Below are positions 33,525-44,135 of a stretch of 64,000 nucleotides of DNA, piece by piece. The notes beneath the pieces are model-generated. The model was not told the origin of the DNA. It did not search any database and worked only from the letters and a program-made list of their open reading frames with translations. This DNA comes from Blumeriella jaapii (Eukaryota; Ascomycota; Leotiomycetes; Helotiales; Drepanopezizaceae). The position numbers and the translations under genes are program-made. Every line of letters starts with the position of its first letter. Positions within the stretch are counted from its first letter, which is position 1. The stretch is from NCBI GenBank assembly GCA_009599575.1, contig VWND01000009.1, positions 124,001 through 188,000 on the forward strand, given 5' to 3'.

Positions 33525-34174
33525 TGTGGTGTGGGTTGGGAGGGGCTTGCTGAGTATGGATGTGTGGTGGAGGAGAATGGAGGGAGGAGTTATGTCGGGG
33601 TTGACGGAGGGCATTGCATGGCGTGGATCGGGATGGGATGGGATGGGATGGGATGAGATGGGATGAGATGGAGTGGGGAAGAGAGGTCGTTGTTGGGATG
33701 AGTGGCTGGGTGCTGAAAGAAAGTAAGAGAGGATGAAGCGACTTGTGTGTAAACTTGCTGTGTAATACGGCCAGTGTGCTATGAGTAGAAGCCTAGGAGT
33801 AGACAGATGTACATATATGTAAGATTACATTTCTGTATCTCATCAAACCTACAGATGTTCAAGATCATCACGGAAGAAGATTATTATACGGATGAGGCAT
33901 CATCAAATCTGTCTGGCTTGCGCCTTGCTTGCACATCGCCGATTCATTCTGTTCCGGCCTGAGCCATGTCACAGGCTACCGCTTACCGGTCAATAAAGCA
34001 CTGCTGGACCTGAAAGGAAGGAAGGCATCTATTCCATGCGCCTGTACCGTACCGCCAAGGACCAGTCAGTCAATCCCAGATCTAGACGCTCAACCGCTCA
34101 CCGAGGCCTACCAGCCTTATCATACATACACCCGGCAGAACAGTTTCGCTCATGCAGCGCCCTCCCCCCCAGCC
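33525..34174. other. Convergent intergenic region
   Basis: The 650 bp lie between the ends of mL54 and TAF7 and include a GGGAT repeat. No gene is supported. Confidence 0.5.
33630..33671. repeat. GGGAT pentanucleotide microsatellite
   Basis: About eight units of GGGAT/GAGAT lie in the 3' flank of the mL54 gene. Confidence 0.85.
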
Positions 34175-35851
34175 TTACTCATGATCCTCGCCCTGACCAA
34201 TGCTCGACTTCTTCAGCTGCAGCTCCATCGTCAGCTTGCGGATCTGGTCCTCGATGCGCTTCTTCAGGATCAGGTTCGGCGTCGCCAGCAGCTTGGCCTC
34301 CTGCACCGTGACCTCCCGCTCCATCTCCGCGATGTCCTCCTTCATGCCCTGGATCTGATCTAGCCGCTCCTTCTCCTCGGCGTCCATCTCACTGTCCCTG
34401 CCATCGTCGTCATCGTCGTCCATCTCGCCCGAGTCGTCGCCGCTGTCCGCCTCCTCCGTCTCGCCCTCGTGCGCCAGATCACCCATACCCATGCTCATGG
34501 CCATAGGCGGCGACATTGCCGTCGGTGTGTCAAGAAGTGGCGTGCCGGCCGTCTCCTCGAAATCAGCTTCCATGGCGGCCTCCAAATCAGCCTCGAGATC
34601 CGCGTCGTCCACAGGGTTGTAGTCCTCCATCCCGAAGTTGCCTTGATCCTGGGTGTCGTTGAACATGTACCCCTCGTCATCCTCGCCCTCGGCGTCCTCT
34701 TCTTCGTCTCCCTCGTTCTCGGAGTACTGTTGCTGCGTGCCGTGTCGGAAGGGCGTGTGGCTGCCGTCGCGGCTGTATGCTTCGCTTTGCCGTCTGCTCT
34801 CTTGCGTCGGGTCGACGATTGTGTAGTTGGTGCGTACGGCCTTGCTGTCTGCTTCTAGCAATCTCTCAACCTCGGCCTCGACTTTCTCAATCTCGTCCCT
34901 GCGCAGACGCTTGCGGAAGCGACGTTTGCGGACATTGTGCATAGGTCCTGTAAGGCCGTGGGGATACTGGAAGGTATTTTGGTCGATGATCTCGGGCAGT
35001 GGAACAGTCTTGGCCTCGGCTTCGTCGCGGACTCTAGCGAACACCCATAGCATCTGGCATATGTCTGCGCTCTTCCACCATCCTCGCTTGTCCCAGCTCT
35101 TCAGGCCCTCGATGATGCAGGGGAGGTCTACCATTGTAGCAGCATACACCCGTCCGCGGATCGTGACCGAGGCTCGCCGGCCATAGTCGTGGTAGAACTT
35201 CATCGACACGTCCGCGCCATTGTTGTACCTGTTCACGCCGATAAGCTTCGAGGCGATGCAATTTCGCAGGTAGTCGCAGTCCTCGCCTGGGGCCATTCGC
35301 AGAATGAACTGCTCTTCAATGACAGGGTCGATCTCCCGGTCGCTAGCCTCCGAGTCGTATCCCTCTCCTAGAATCCTCTTTGGTGGTCTACCTTTCACTT
35401 TCGCCTTGATCATCACAGGCGTGAGACCAGATGGCGTGGTCGGAACCGGTGTTTTGGGCTTGATAATGATCACCGCTTTCTTCTTCGGGGGTTGGGCTTT
35501 GATGCTCGCCTCAGCTTCGCTATGGCTTTCGTCGCCTCGAGGGCGCTTCTTGCTCTCCAGAGCCTTCGCGCTGGGTTTGGCTGGCCGACCTGCTTTGGTC
35601 TTCTTTGGTTTGACATCCTGGCCGGAGGATACAGGGACGGATGGTTTTGTCTTGAGCTTCAAAGATGGCTTCTTCTTAGGAGGGGGATCAGAGGGAGGTG
35701 TGCTCTGCGAAGCGTTGCTGGGAGCGAGGCTGTTCTGAGAAAAGCCACCGACCTGCGAAGGGTTACTCTGAGAGCTTTGCGACGACGAAGGCTTGGTGCT
35801 GAGTCTGATCTTCAGCTTCGTTGGGCCGATTGGTTTTGGCGGCTCGTCCAT
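34175..35851 (-). CDS. TAF7: TFIID subunit TAF7
   Basis: A single exon gives 558 residues. The N-terminal 170 residues are basic and disordered with Lys/Pro patches (KKKPSLKLKTKP, KVKGRPPKR). The TAFII55 domain runs from about residue 175 to 330: VIEEQFILRMAPGEDCDYLRN, VTIRGRVYAATMVDLPCIIEGLKSWD, WWKSADICQMLWVF and YPHGLTGPMHNVRKRRFRKRLRR. The C-terminal half is strongly acidic and ends in a coiled coil (IQGMKEDIAEMEREVTVQEAKL). TAF7 binds TAF1 within TFIID and restrains its acetyltransferase activity. The length is in the fungal range. The gene faces away from the TAF3 gene at 36256 across 404 bp. Confidence 0.93.
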   Translation of the reverse strand: MDEPPKPIGPTKLKIRLSTKPSSSQSSQSNPSQVGGFSQNSLAPSNASQSTPPSDPPPKKKPSLKLKTKPSVPVSSGQDVKPKKTKAGRPAKPSAKALESKKRPRGDESHSEAEASIKAQPPKKKAVIIIKPKTPVPTTPSGLTPVMIKAKVKGRPPKRILGEGYDSEASDREIDPVIEEQFILRMAPGEDCDYLRNCIASKLIGVNRYNNGADVSMKFYHDYGRRASVTIRGRVYAATMVDLPCIIEGLKSWDKRGWWKSADICQMLWVFARVRDEAEAKTVPLPEIIDQNTFQYPHGLTGPMHNVRKRRFRKRLRRDEIEKVEAEVERLLEADSKAVRTNYTIVDPTQESRRQSEAYSRDGSHTPFRHGTQQQYSENEGDEEEDAEGEDDEGYMFNDTQDQGNFGMEDYNPVDDADLEADLEAAMEADFEETAGTPLLDTPTAMSPPMAMSMGMGDLAHEGETEEADSGDDSGEMDDDDDDGRDSEMDAEEKERLDQIQGMKEDIAEMEREVTVQEAKLLATPNLILKKRIEDQIRKLTMELQLKKSSIGQGEDHE

Positions 35852-36255
35852 ATTGGAAGTCTTTGAGTGTACGTGTATGATGAGACTCGTTTAACTTTTG
35901 TGATTGTTTTGATTGGAAGCTGTTGGATTTGTCGTAATTGCGACGTGATGTGTGATGTCGATATCAGAGTGGAAGAAGTACTGTGGGGAAGAGTCTGAGT
36001 ACTTATAACCACGTGACTCAGTAAAGCTTCGATAGGGTTGCCGACCACTACCAAAAGTGCAGTCAGTTATTCTACGATCTTGAAGGTGAAGGTGAAAGTG
36101 AACTCGCACCACCACTTACACTTGATCAGTCAGGCTCATTCAAATCGGCAAAAACTTACGGCTACAGTCTCCCATCTTTGGCCATGAGGAACTCAACATC
36201 TACAATCCCTCGCCCCTGAGCCGCGACAATCCAGTCTTACTCTACGAGCAGCAAA
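35852..36255. promoter_or_regulatory. Bidirectional promoter shared by TAF7 and TAF3
   Basis: The 404 bp separate two TFIID subunit genes transcribed outward. At 36009-36020 a CACGTG E-box (36010-36015) overlaps a TGACTCA bZIP site (36014-36020). No strong TATA box faces either gene. Co-regulation is inferred from layout only. Confidence 0.5.
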
Positions 36256-36943
36256 ATGGCAACCCCCCAATCCCTCCACCACTCTCTCCTCCGTCCAGTC
36301 GTCCTCCACATCCTACGTGCAGCCGGATACCATTCAACCCGACCGTCGGTCCTCGACACGCTCACTGATCTGGCGGCGCGATACCTGTTTCTCCTTGCGC
36401 AAGCCACCGTTGACCACGCTGCGGTGAACCAAGACGAGCCCGAACTCGCCCTCGAGATCTCAATTCAGGATGTGCGCATGGCAATGCAGGATTGCGGCGC
36501 TCTAGGGCCCGAGAAATGCTTGGAGGACCAGCTGTGGGAGGGCGTCGAGGATACGCGCGGCGTGGATAATTTCATTCAATGGGCAAAGGGACCGCGCAAT
36601 CACGATATCAAGAGGGTCGCGCTGGAAGGGGCTGAGGGCGCGAAAGTGGATTATTTGACAGGTATGTTGTGCCGCTATCGAGACTGACCTGTGTTAACGG
36701 GTGGCAGCTTTGAAGAAGAAGCACGCCGCAGCCGACGAGGAATCCAGATACAACGGTACGCTGCTGGGCAAGCCGGCGGAACCTCGAGCTGTGAAGGTGG
36801 AAGGCGGCGACGTGACTAGTATCAAGGACTGGGCGGAGCGATTGAAAAAACCGCCACAAATACCGTCTGCAATGTCCTCACGGCGGCAATCATCGGTGTT
36901 GAGCTCTTTGGGCGATGAGACAATGGAGGATATGGAGTTCTAG
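36256..36943 (+). CDS. TAF3: TFIID subunit TAF3-like, bromodomain-associated histone fold
   Basis: Two exons (36256-36661, 36708-36943; 46-bp intron) give 213 residues. The N-terminal histone fold (SLLRPVVLHILRAAGYHSTRPSVLDTLTDLAARYLFLL, then ISIQDVRMAMQDCGAL) is the bromodomain-associated fold of TAF3/TAF8 proteins. The splice joins KVDYLT to ALKKKHAAADEESRYNGTLLGK, a stretch typical of fungal TAF3. It lacks the PHD finger of animal TAF3, as do other fungal forms. Its partner should be TAF10. TAF8 is the alternative, but the DFLTALKKK-like motif favours TAF3. Divergent neighbour: TAF7. Confidence 0.82.
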
Positions 36944-37080
36944 CGGTCATATTTGCATCGTGCGGCGTTGAACGGCCGGTGTGTTCATAGCATTGGGAGA
37001 AATCCGACATGACAAAACGCGTTTCTCATCTGAAAACCTCACTCATCTCCCTCTTTATTTTTTCCCTTGCGTTTCCTGTC

Positions 37081-37524
37081 TTACACACTGTTAATCCCCT
37101 CATTCGCGACTCTGTTTCCCGCACCTCCATCGACACTCTCTCCCGCTTCTCTCCTGGCCTTGATCTCATCCCTCTTGGCCTGCTGCTCGGCCTTCTGTCG
37201 GTCCAAATCGCTGGTAAAGCTGGCCTCCTCCCCCCAACCTGCATTCTTCTTGTTGAACTGCGCGTCCATGATCTCCCCCTCGCCAGGCGCGCGCATCTGC
37301 TCTCCATCCAGATCCTCTTGTTGAGGCCCAACTTTGGAACCGGGAAGACGAGCATTGCTGTCGTCTGCATTGTCTTGAGGGTGGTCGCCGTGGCCAGCTG
37401 CTGTAGCAGATCCGACTGACATGGCGGGTGTTGCAGAGTCAGAGGACTTTGAGTCGGACGGGCCGTAGGTTGTGCCCGCTCCTCGGGCCTGGTTGAGACT
37501 GGATTGGTTTTGGGAGGCTGACAT
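37081..37524 (-). CDS. Conserved acidic small protein of unknown function
   Basis: The start is placed at MSASQNQSSLNQARGAG (ATG at 37524), giving 147 residues in one exon. The N-terminal 60 residues are Ser/Gly-rich and disordered. A block LPGSKVGPQQEDLDGEQMRAP is followed by KNAGWGEEASFTSDLDRQKAEQQ and a charged helix ending in NRVANEGINSV; it resembles a family of short ascomycete proteins that I know only as hypothetical. There is no signal peptide, membrane segment or enzyme motif. Upstream in-frame codons exist but lack a good start context. The gene converges with TAF3 (137 bp between stops) and diverges from palC. Confidence 0.65.
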   Translation of the reverse strand: MSASQNQSSLNQARGAGTTYGPSDSKSSDSATPAMSVGSATAAGHGDHPQDNADDSNARLPGSKVGPQQEDLDGEQMRAPGEGEIMDAQFNKKNAGWGEEASFTSDLDRQKAEQQAKRDEIKARREAGESVDGGAGNRVANEGINSV

Positions 37525-38013
37525 GGTGGACAGTGTTTTGGTCGATTCGAAATGGGTTGGATTCGGGGTTGCGGAGAAAACTTCGTGGTTTTGAGAGCAA
37601 AGGAGACGAAAGAAGAATTGATTCAGAGAAGCAAAAGCTGCTCTCTTCTCAGGTAGGTAGATGACGTCGACGGTTCGAGGCTGCAGGATAAACCCACCCT
37701 TCAAATCACTGTGGCGACTCGGTCGTCAGCCTCGCATGAACTCGACCTCGTTACCGAGACATATGTGTATATCCCCGGAATACCCACAACTAAGTCGACA
37801 GCAAGGGAGCTTGCTGAAGAGCTACTGCTACCTCGACTTCCGATCAATCTCGAACGATTCCGAGTATAAAAGCCCCTGAAAGACTCCGAGTCTTCGAGAG
37901 ATCAACAAGTGTACAAGCCTCACATACGCAGCCTTCCAGCCTGCGGTGTAAACCGCCCCACTTCCCCAAGAGAAAGTATACGATCAAAGAGATCAAAGAG
38001 ATCAAAGAGCAGA
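37525..38013. promoter_or_regulatory. Divergent promoter with TATA box toward palC
   Basis: A TATAAAAG element (37865-37872) lies 142 bp before the palC start. Just ahead of the ATG is a short tandem GATCAAAGA repeat (about 37983-38009) in the presumed leader. Confidence 0.5.
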
Positions 38014-39518
38014 ATGCCTTTCCCATTCACGCTTCCGACGACTTCGTCCTTTTCATTCTCGAAATACTTCGAAAGCAATTCACATCCATCTCTTCCTCTG
38101 GCAGCCAGCACCTACAGAGGAGTATTAAGAGACACGCTTAAGAAACACAAGCGCCTTTCTCCATCTGATCAAACCCCACACCTGTCGACAGTTCTTCTAG
38201 CTTTGAACAACTACATTCCGTACCTCTTAGCCATTGATAATGGACTTGGACGCCAAGTCGTTTTCGGCGAAGAGCTCGACGTTATCCTGAAGTCAACACC
38301 AGCATTAGAATGGCGTCCTACGCTCTCCGACAACCCCGTGCCGGGGAAGGAACGCGCGAGAGTAAAGATCACATCTCTGGAATACGAGATATACTTCGTC
38401 CTCCAGACACTAGGATACACATACACTCTCCTCTCTCGAGCAGCTCTCTACCCCTTATATTCTACCGCAACATCATCTCCGAATCTAGAACAACGCACGT
38501 TCGCCATTACATCTGCAACCAAACACTTACTAGAGGCAGCCTCAATACACGGCTACATTCTCAAGCGGCCGGACCAGATCTCTTCGGCTCCGCCCTGCAT
38601 AGATATAGCAGAATCAACAATGTCTGCCCTCAGTTCGCTGGCCCTAGCTGAGGCCACGCTCCTCGCAGTCTTGAAAGACGATACGTACCCTGCAATTGTT
38701 GCCCAGAACCGGAACCAGAACGACAAAGAATGGATGATTCGTGCTCCCGAAATCCCGAAATTAAGAGTCCATCTGTTTGCTCGCATGTGTCTTGCGGCTG
38801 CTGAGCACGCTGCTAATGCAATGTCGCTACTGCAAACAAGCGCTAACAAAGAGCGTGGGAAGATTGACGAGGAGTTGTTGGGATATGTAGACGATCTTAA
38901 AAGAACGGCGCGGGCGAAAGCGTGTAGGTTCTTTGGCATTGATGCTGATATCGCAGGGAAGACAGGGGAGGCAATCGCGTGGTTGAAGGCAGGTATGAAT
39001 GAATTGGGGATTGCGCCCAAAGAAGAAAGCAAGAAAAGCCTAAGTTTTGGGCGGATGAAGAGAGGATGGGAGGAGAAGAGGGAGGACCGAAGAATTGAGA
39101 AGGAAGGGCTGTGGGGAAGTGATGCTGGAAGGGCGGAGGAGGGGAGAGTGCTGGAGATGCTGGAAAGAAAGTGGAACAAGATGAATGATACGGTATGTTT
39201 TCATTTCCTTTTTGACGCCTCCCTTGATAATTTCGACTCTGAGATTATACTAAGAGTTCCTAGATCAATACTCAACCCATACCTCCCACAGGGCCTCTCC
39301 TCGCATCTATGCCGTCTGGCCGCGAGATCCACAGTCTGAAACCTTGGACACCATCGGTTCTTGACTCGTCCATCCTAGAACACATGAGAGCACCGCCTGA
39401 TCGAACGGATGATTTTGGCAGTGACGGGAGCTTCGAGGACGAAATGCCGCGGCAAGATCCGCTTGGAGCTTTTCCGGGAACGAAAGGTGATTATTCCGGC
39501 AGTAGTAGATACTACTGA
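38014..39518 (+). CDS. palC: PalC, BRO1-domain protein of the ambient pH response
   Basis: Two exons (38014-39192, 39264-39518) give 477 residues. The start MPFPFTLPTTSSFSFSKYF and the following HPSLPLAASTYRGVLRDTLKKHKRL are the PalC N-terminus almost letter for letter as I recall it. The BRO1 domain covers most of exon 1, including RAKACRFFGIDADIAGKTGEAIAWLKAGM. A 71-bp intron ends at a TAG acceptor at 39263; this restores [27 protein letters not shown], the conserved C-terminal segment, whereas the later CAG acceptor gives a wrong frame. PalC joins the ESCRT-III-linked complex that leads to cleavage of the PacC factor at alkaline pH. The protein is complete. Confidence 0.93.
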
Positions 39519-40701
39519 ATCCAATCTAGACGAAGCCGCCATGGATCTCAGGATCACCGACTACAGAGTCAAGGGAGATATCGAAATGAGGGTTCTAGAC
39601 CTGAAGACTCCCTTGCTTAGGGCTTACGAGATTAAACTTGGATAGAGATCGTTAAGGTAGTCTTAAGCTTGCCGATCAAAGCTTGTCTGCGCCCGCTTAT
39701 GTTTCAACGTTAGGACAAGATGTCTACCAAGTTCAACGTTATTTGGCGTCGTACACGCGGTAAAAATCAGACACGAGAAGTGCTTTCTGTCTCCCGCTTT
39801 ACAAATCGCCACGATCCCTGGCTTATCTTCGAAGTTTCATCTCGGGTGACCAGCCGTCTGATGGAGCCGTCCTTTTCCTCAACATTTGCGTGATGCAGCA
39901 GCGGCAATCCGGCTCCGGAGTCCGGACAATACCTCGATAACGTGCAATACGTGTCATGGTCAAGACTTGCTAATATCTTCCCGGTCAGCCACACGTTTCA
40001 AATTGGCTCAGACGGATTTTGGCATTCCAATGCTTACAGCCAAGTGTCAAGCACCTTACGCTGAATCGCTATCTCCGTAGTACTGGCATCCACGATTCGT
40101 GGCATAGCCGTCGGGATGCTGTGGTAGTTATCCAGGTTCTCGGATAGATTGTTTGTGCATCCGCTTCGGCCTACCCTGGATCCGGAAACAACGCCAAGCA
40201 GGTGCCGGAATGTCATTAGGATTGACCCGCCAAAGTCATTGAAACGACATGCTAATATAAGCATTGCTTGGCTCGGGTGCTTCCCGCTCCCCGACTTGAT
40301 GCTCTTGTGGATTATGCTGCTAGCCAAGGAGTCTTGCTTCAACCAAGCTCCATCGTTGCTTTTGCTTGTATCATTATTCGTGGGACTTTCACTCGGAATT
40401 TCCGGCCATCATGTGTCCGGCCATCATGTGCAATGCAGGAGGGAGTTCATTTGACAAGTTCTCTGTCGATGGAGATGGCTTGCTTGTACAGACCTCCACA
40501 GCTTTGTATAAGTACCATCCGGTTTCCCTCTGTAGGACCTTCTCTTTCCTCATCAGCTACATCTTCTCCAGCTTCACACTCTTGTTTACCAGCACTCCCA
40601 TTTTCAACCTCACTGAATCTTAGTACCTTATCATCTTCTTTGGCTAAGCCTCCATCTTTCCCATCACAAATCCGCAAGCACCAACCTCCTACACTTTCAA
40701 A
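39519..40701. other. Intergenic region, palC to pectate lyase
   Basis: The 1.2 kb contain no credible gene. A direct duplication of the 11-bp TCCGGCCATCA lies near 40400-40428. TATAAG at 40507-40512 and a CT-rich stretch at 40540-40690 form the pectate lyase promoter and leader. Confidence 0.5.
40507..40512 (+). promoter_or_regulatory. TATA-like element of the pectate lyase gene
   Basis: TATAAG lies 190 bp before the ATG, followed by a long CT-rich leader. Confidence 0.4.
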
Positions 40702-41576
40702 ATGCAATTCACGTCTGCTATCTTTGCTGCTGTCCTGGCCACCACGGTCTCGGCCCAAACCCTCAATATCCCTACACGAAGTGGGTCCATCGTCTCGCTC
40801 TCTAAACCATCGACCATCTCTGGCTTCCAAGATATGGGCAACAAGGAGTTTGACCGCGGACGTCCTTGCGACTCCGACGTCGACACCGGATCTGATTCCG
40901 CCGTCTTCATTCTTGAAGATGGAGCTACTCTTTCCAACGCCATCATTGGGGCCAACCAACTCGAAGGCGTGCACTGCAAGGGTGCCTGCTCTCTCCTGAA
41001 CGTTTGGTTCCGTGACGTCTGCGAGGGTATGCTTGAATCTCTCTCCAGCTCTATCTGTTCTCGATCATCCTACTGACATCGCATCTGCAGATGCGATCTC
41101 CATTCTGGGTACTGGCGACGTCTTGATTCAGGGCGGTGGTGCTCAGAACGCCAAGGACAAGGTCATCCAACACAACGGAAAGGGCACGGTCACTATCAAG
41201 GACGTAAGTCGGCCACCCACCTCTCGCCCTTCCCTCCCTCCATCGCCTCTAGTGGCTAACACAAGACCCAAAGTATACCGTCGTCTCCATCGGCAAGCTC
41301 TTCCGCTCCTGCGGCAACTGTTCCAAGCAGGTTGGCCCCCGCTCGTGCGTCATCATCAACCTGAAGGCCAACGGCGTCACGGCCGACATTGCCGGCATCA
41401 ACTCCAACTACGGCGACACCATGACTCTCTCCGGCTCGTGCGGCACCGGCGTCCACAATGTCTGCCAGGAGTTCAAGGGCGTGCTCAAGTCCGAGGGCAA
41501 GGAGTCCCCCAAAGTCAACACCGTCGCCAACTGCCAGGGCTCCCAGGGCAAGCTCCGGACCCTCTCCAAGTGCTAG
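40702..41576 (+). CDS. Secreted pectate lyase, polysaccharide lyase family 3
   Basis: Three exons (40702-41026, 41091-41203, 41274-41576; introns of 64 and 70 bp) give 246 residues. The signal peptide MQFTSAIFAAVLATTVSA is followed by the PL3 parallel beta-helix: [73 protein letters not shown], and FRSCGNCSKQVGPRSC. Paired cysteines are in the expected places. These enzymes cut de-esterified pectin by beta-elimination with calcium and are common in plant-associated or litter-decaying fungi. The length is typical of a single-domain PL3. No carbohydrate-binding module is attached. Confidence 0.93.
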
Positions 41577-44135
41577 ACGCACATCCTCTTCTTTCACGGC
41601 TCGAAATCCCTGCCCCGTTTGTCGCCGGGCTGGTCTCCGAGCTTGGATCTCGCTGGATGGATAGGCGGGCAGTGGCGCCGATACGATGACTCGCATGTGG
41701 AAGGGTCGCTTTCTTATCTTTTTTCTTTGGACCCTTGAATTCTTCTTCTTTTCCTTGGACATGGTAGAGCGTGGCCCCCGGCTCCCCGGATGGAGTTGCT
41801 TAGATGACTCTGAGTTTACACAGTACATCGCTTAAGTATTGTTTCCAGTCAAAAACAACGGGGTTGTGGAGACCAAACTTGACCTAATTAAGTAGTACTC
41901 TATGCAACAATAAATTGAACTTTTACACATTAAAACGTGTGCAAATTACGAAAAATGTGAAGCTTGAAAACTGCATTCGTATATACATAATAGAAATCAT
42001 AAGTTTTTGTTCATCTTGATATTTCAATTTCACTTTGAGCGTTACTGTAAGAACAGCTCCAGAAGCTGATATGCTTTCGATTAATTCTTTACACCCATGC
42101 TCATCGACCTTTTCCCACGCGTTTCTACAGCTTTTCGTAATTGTTGCGTTGCATTGCGTTGCGTAGTATATTTGAACCATTTGGATATAATACAAAGCTC
42201 TATCCATACCCCTTATTCCTTCCTCGCTTCTTTCGTATTCCGTAAAAGCGCACCGAAAGTTGGGTTATTACCCGGTTGGGCTCAGGTCCGATTGTTTCTC
42301 TCTGTGTAACTGGGAACAATACTTAGCCGATGTACTTACTGTATGGATTAGAGTACCTTGGCTCAACGGTTATCGGGTGCACCATATCAAAAGCGGGACC
42401 GTTACGCCTTTGCATACTCCAGCAGATGCATACCGATTCACGTGCAAGCCATCCACAATATGAGGTATCTATCTACTGTACCTTCTGTTTTGACAAGGTG
42501 CCAAAGAAATCCGTTGTGCCATCGTAAGAAGCGCTCAAATCCTCATACCAACCAACATGTGAGCACTGCACTCACTCACTCATTCGCTCAGTTGGTTTCT
42601 TGGTGGGGGTTTTTCCCGTCTCCAATCGATACAGCCCGTTCTTTGGACCGCAACCGAACCGTAGTAGCAGTAGCAGCAGCAGCAGCAGTAGTATTGATTT
42701 ACGTCTCGCGGAGTGCAGCCGATAGGCTGCCTCCCTAGGACCACCTACTCAGACCGCGGCAGCGATCAAAAAGCTCGGGTTCTGTTTCCTGTGATAAGGT
42801 CTTCTCGGCTGCGGGGAAAGTTCCCCTGGGCGCACAAGGTGGTCTGGCTCGCCTGGCAGCTTTTCTGTTCCCCTGTGGATCACCATGAATTCCCAGTCAT
42901 GAGTCCATTTTTTTTTGGCAGTGGGTGGGTACACTACCTACACTCCGCGATGTGCGGGTAGCTCGGTTATCGGCCAGCCCCTTTTCTTGCTCGATCCGTA
43001 TCCACCGCAATGGAGCTCTGACAAAGTGCGCGGGTTGGGACGGGGAAAGATGGAGAGGCCAGCTGGGAGCACTAGCGGCACGGCCGGAAGAGCGCCTGTC
43101 GTACTCCGCGACGCTGGCCATTGGCCGCGCAAACCGGGTTCCCGATGGAGGGAGATCTGGACGACGTGGGCACCCCACGGTCCGATCATGGGCAGCCAGA
43201 TGCTGAAGGGAGCGGGACGGCAGATGTGAAACGGGTGGGCATGCGAGCCGGGTTACGGGGCCGGCATTGCTGCGATAGGCAGACCAGATGTGACAGATCA
43301 TCGTAGGGGAAAGGCGGTTGGGGTCCCTTTGCTCCAACCGCCGCTTCGGCTGTTGTTGTTTTGATGCTGTTTTTTTTTACCCGGCGCTCGCTAAGGAAGC
43401 GAGCGCGCAGGGCGGCGGTCTGGCTACCACGCCGTCGTGTCGTCGGTCGACTTGGGTCTCGAGTCATCGCGAGACTGCGAAGTCATGGTCTGGTGTTCTG
43501 GACGCGTGGAAAAACTCATGGGACACGACCAGCGGCGGTGCACGCAGATGGGAAAGACGCGGGTGGCGATGATGTTTCGAGGTCGGTGGTGAGTCCCGAG
43601 TTCAGATCGTTCTTGAGCCAGAAATTCTAGGGGAAGGACTAAGATAGAAGGATGCTCGCAACCGTTGCCCGCACATCTAAGAAAACAAAGTAGCGAGCTA
43701 GCCGAGAAGATAGATTCCACGTTGTTGAAACGGGGGTTGGACATATGGCTGGCTCAACGTCACGCAGGTCAAGCTCGAGTGTATAGCATAGGCCCTTCAA
43801 GTCCATGAACGAACTGTCAATGCTCGACTTCCAGTCGGCAATAAATAATTTTGGTGGGAGCAGGTCTGTACAGTATTTACAGACCCGAAATCATGATCTA
43901 GTTTCGCTTCGCCCGCTCATTTTCGTCTTTCGTCTATCGTCCCATCGCCAGTCTCTCGCTGATGATTCTAGATTTAATTAACATTACACAAACGTCGACA
44001 CCACCGAGAGGTTGGACCTCGAATAAGACTGTTGAGTCCATAGCTTCGTGCCCCTATCCCGACTCGGGCTCCTTCTGCCACCCTCGGGATAGCTCGGCCA
44101 CAGTGGCAGGTCCTCATGCGATGATGCCGCGCGAC
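41577..44135. other. 2.6-kb intergenic region without a recognised gene
   Basis: The left part (41800-42350) is AT-rich; 42750-43750 is GC-rich with several short open frames on both strands, none with domain or codon evidence. A short AGC-type repeat lies at about 42662-42694. The end converges on the gt4c stop. Confidence 0.5.

Noticed and set aside
39264..39339. Alternative palC 3' end in the unspliced frame
   Set aside because: Reading through the 71-bp intron gives an unconserved tail. Splicing to the TAG acceptor at 39263 restores the conserved PalC C-terminus.
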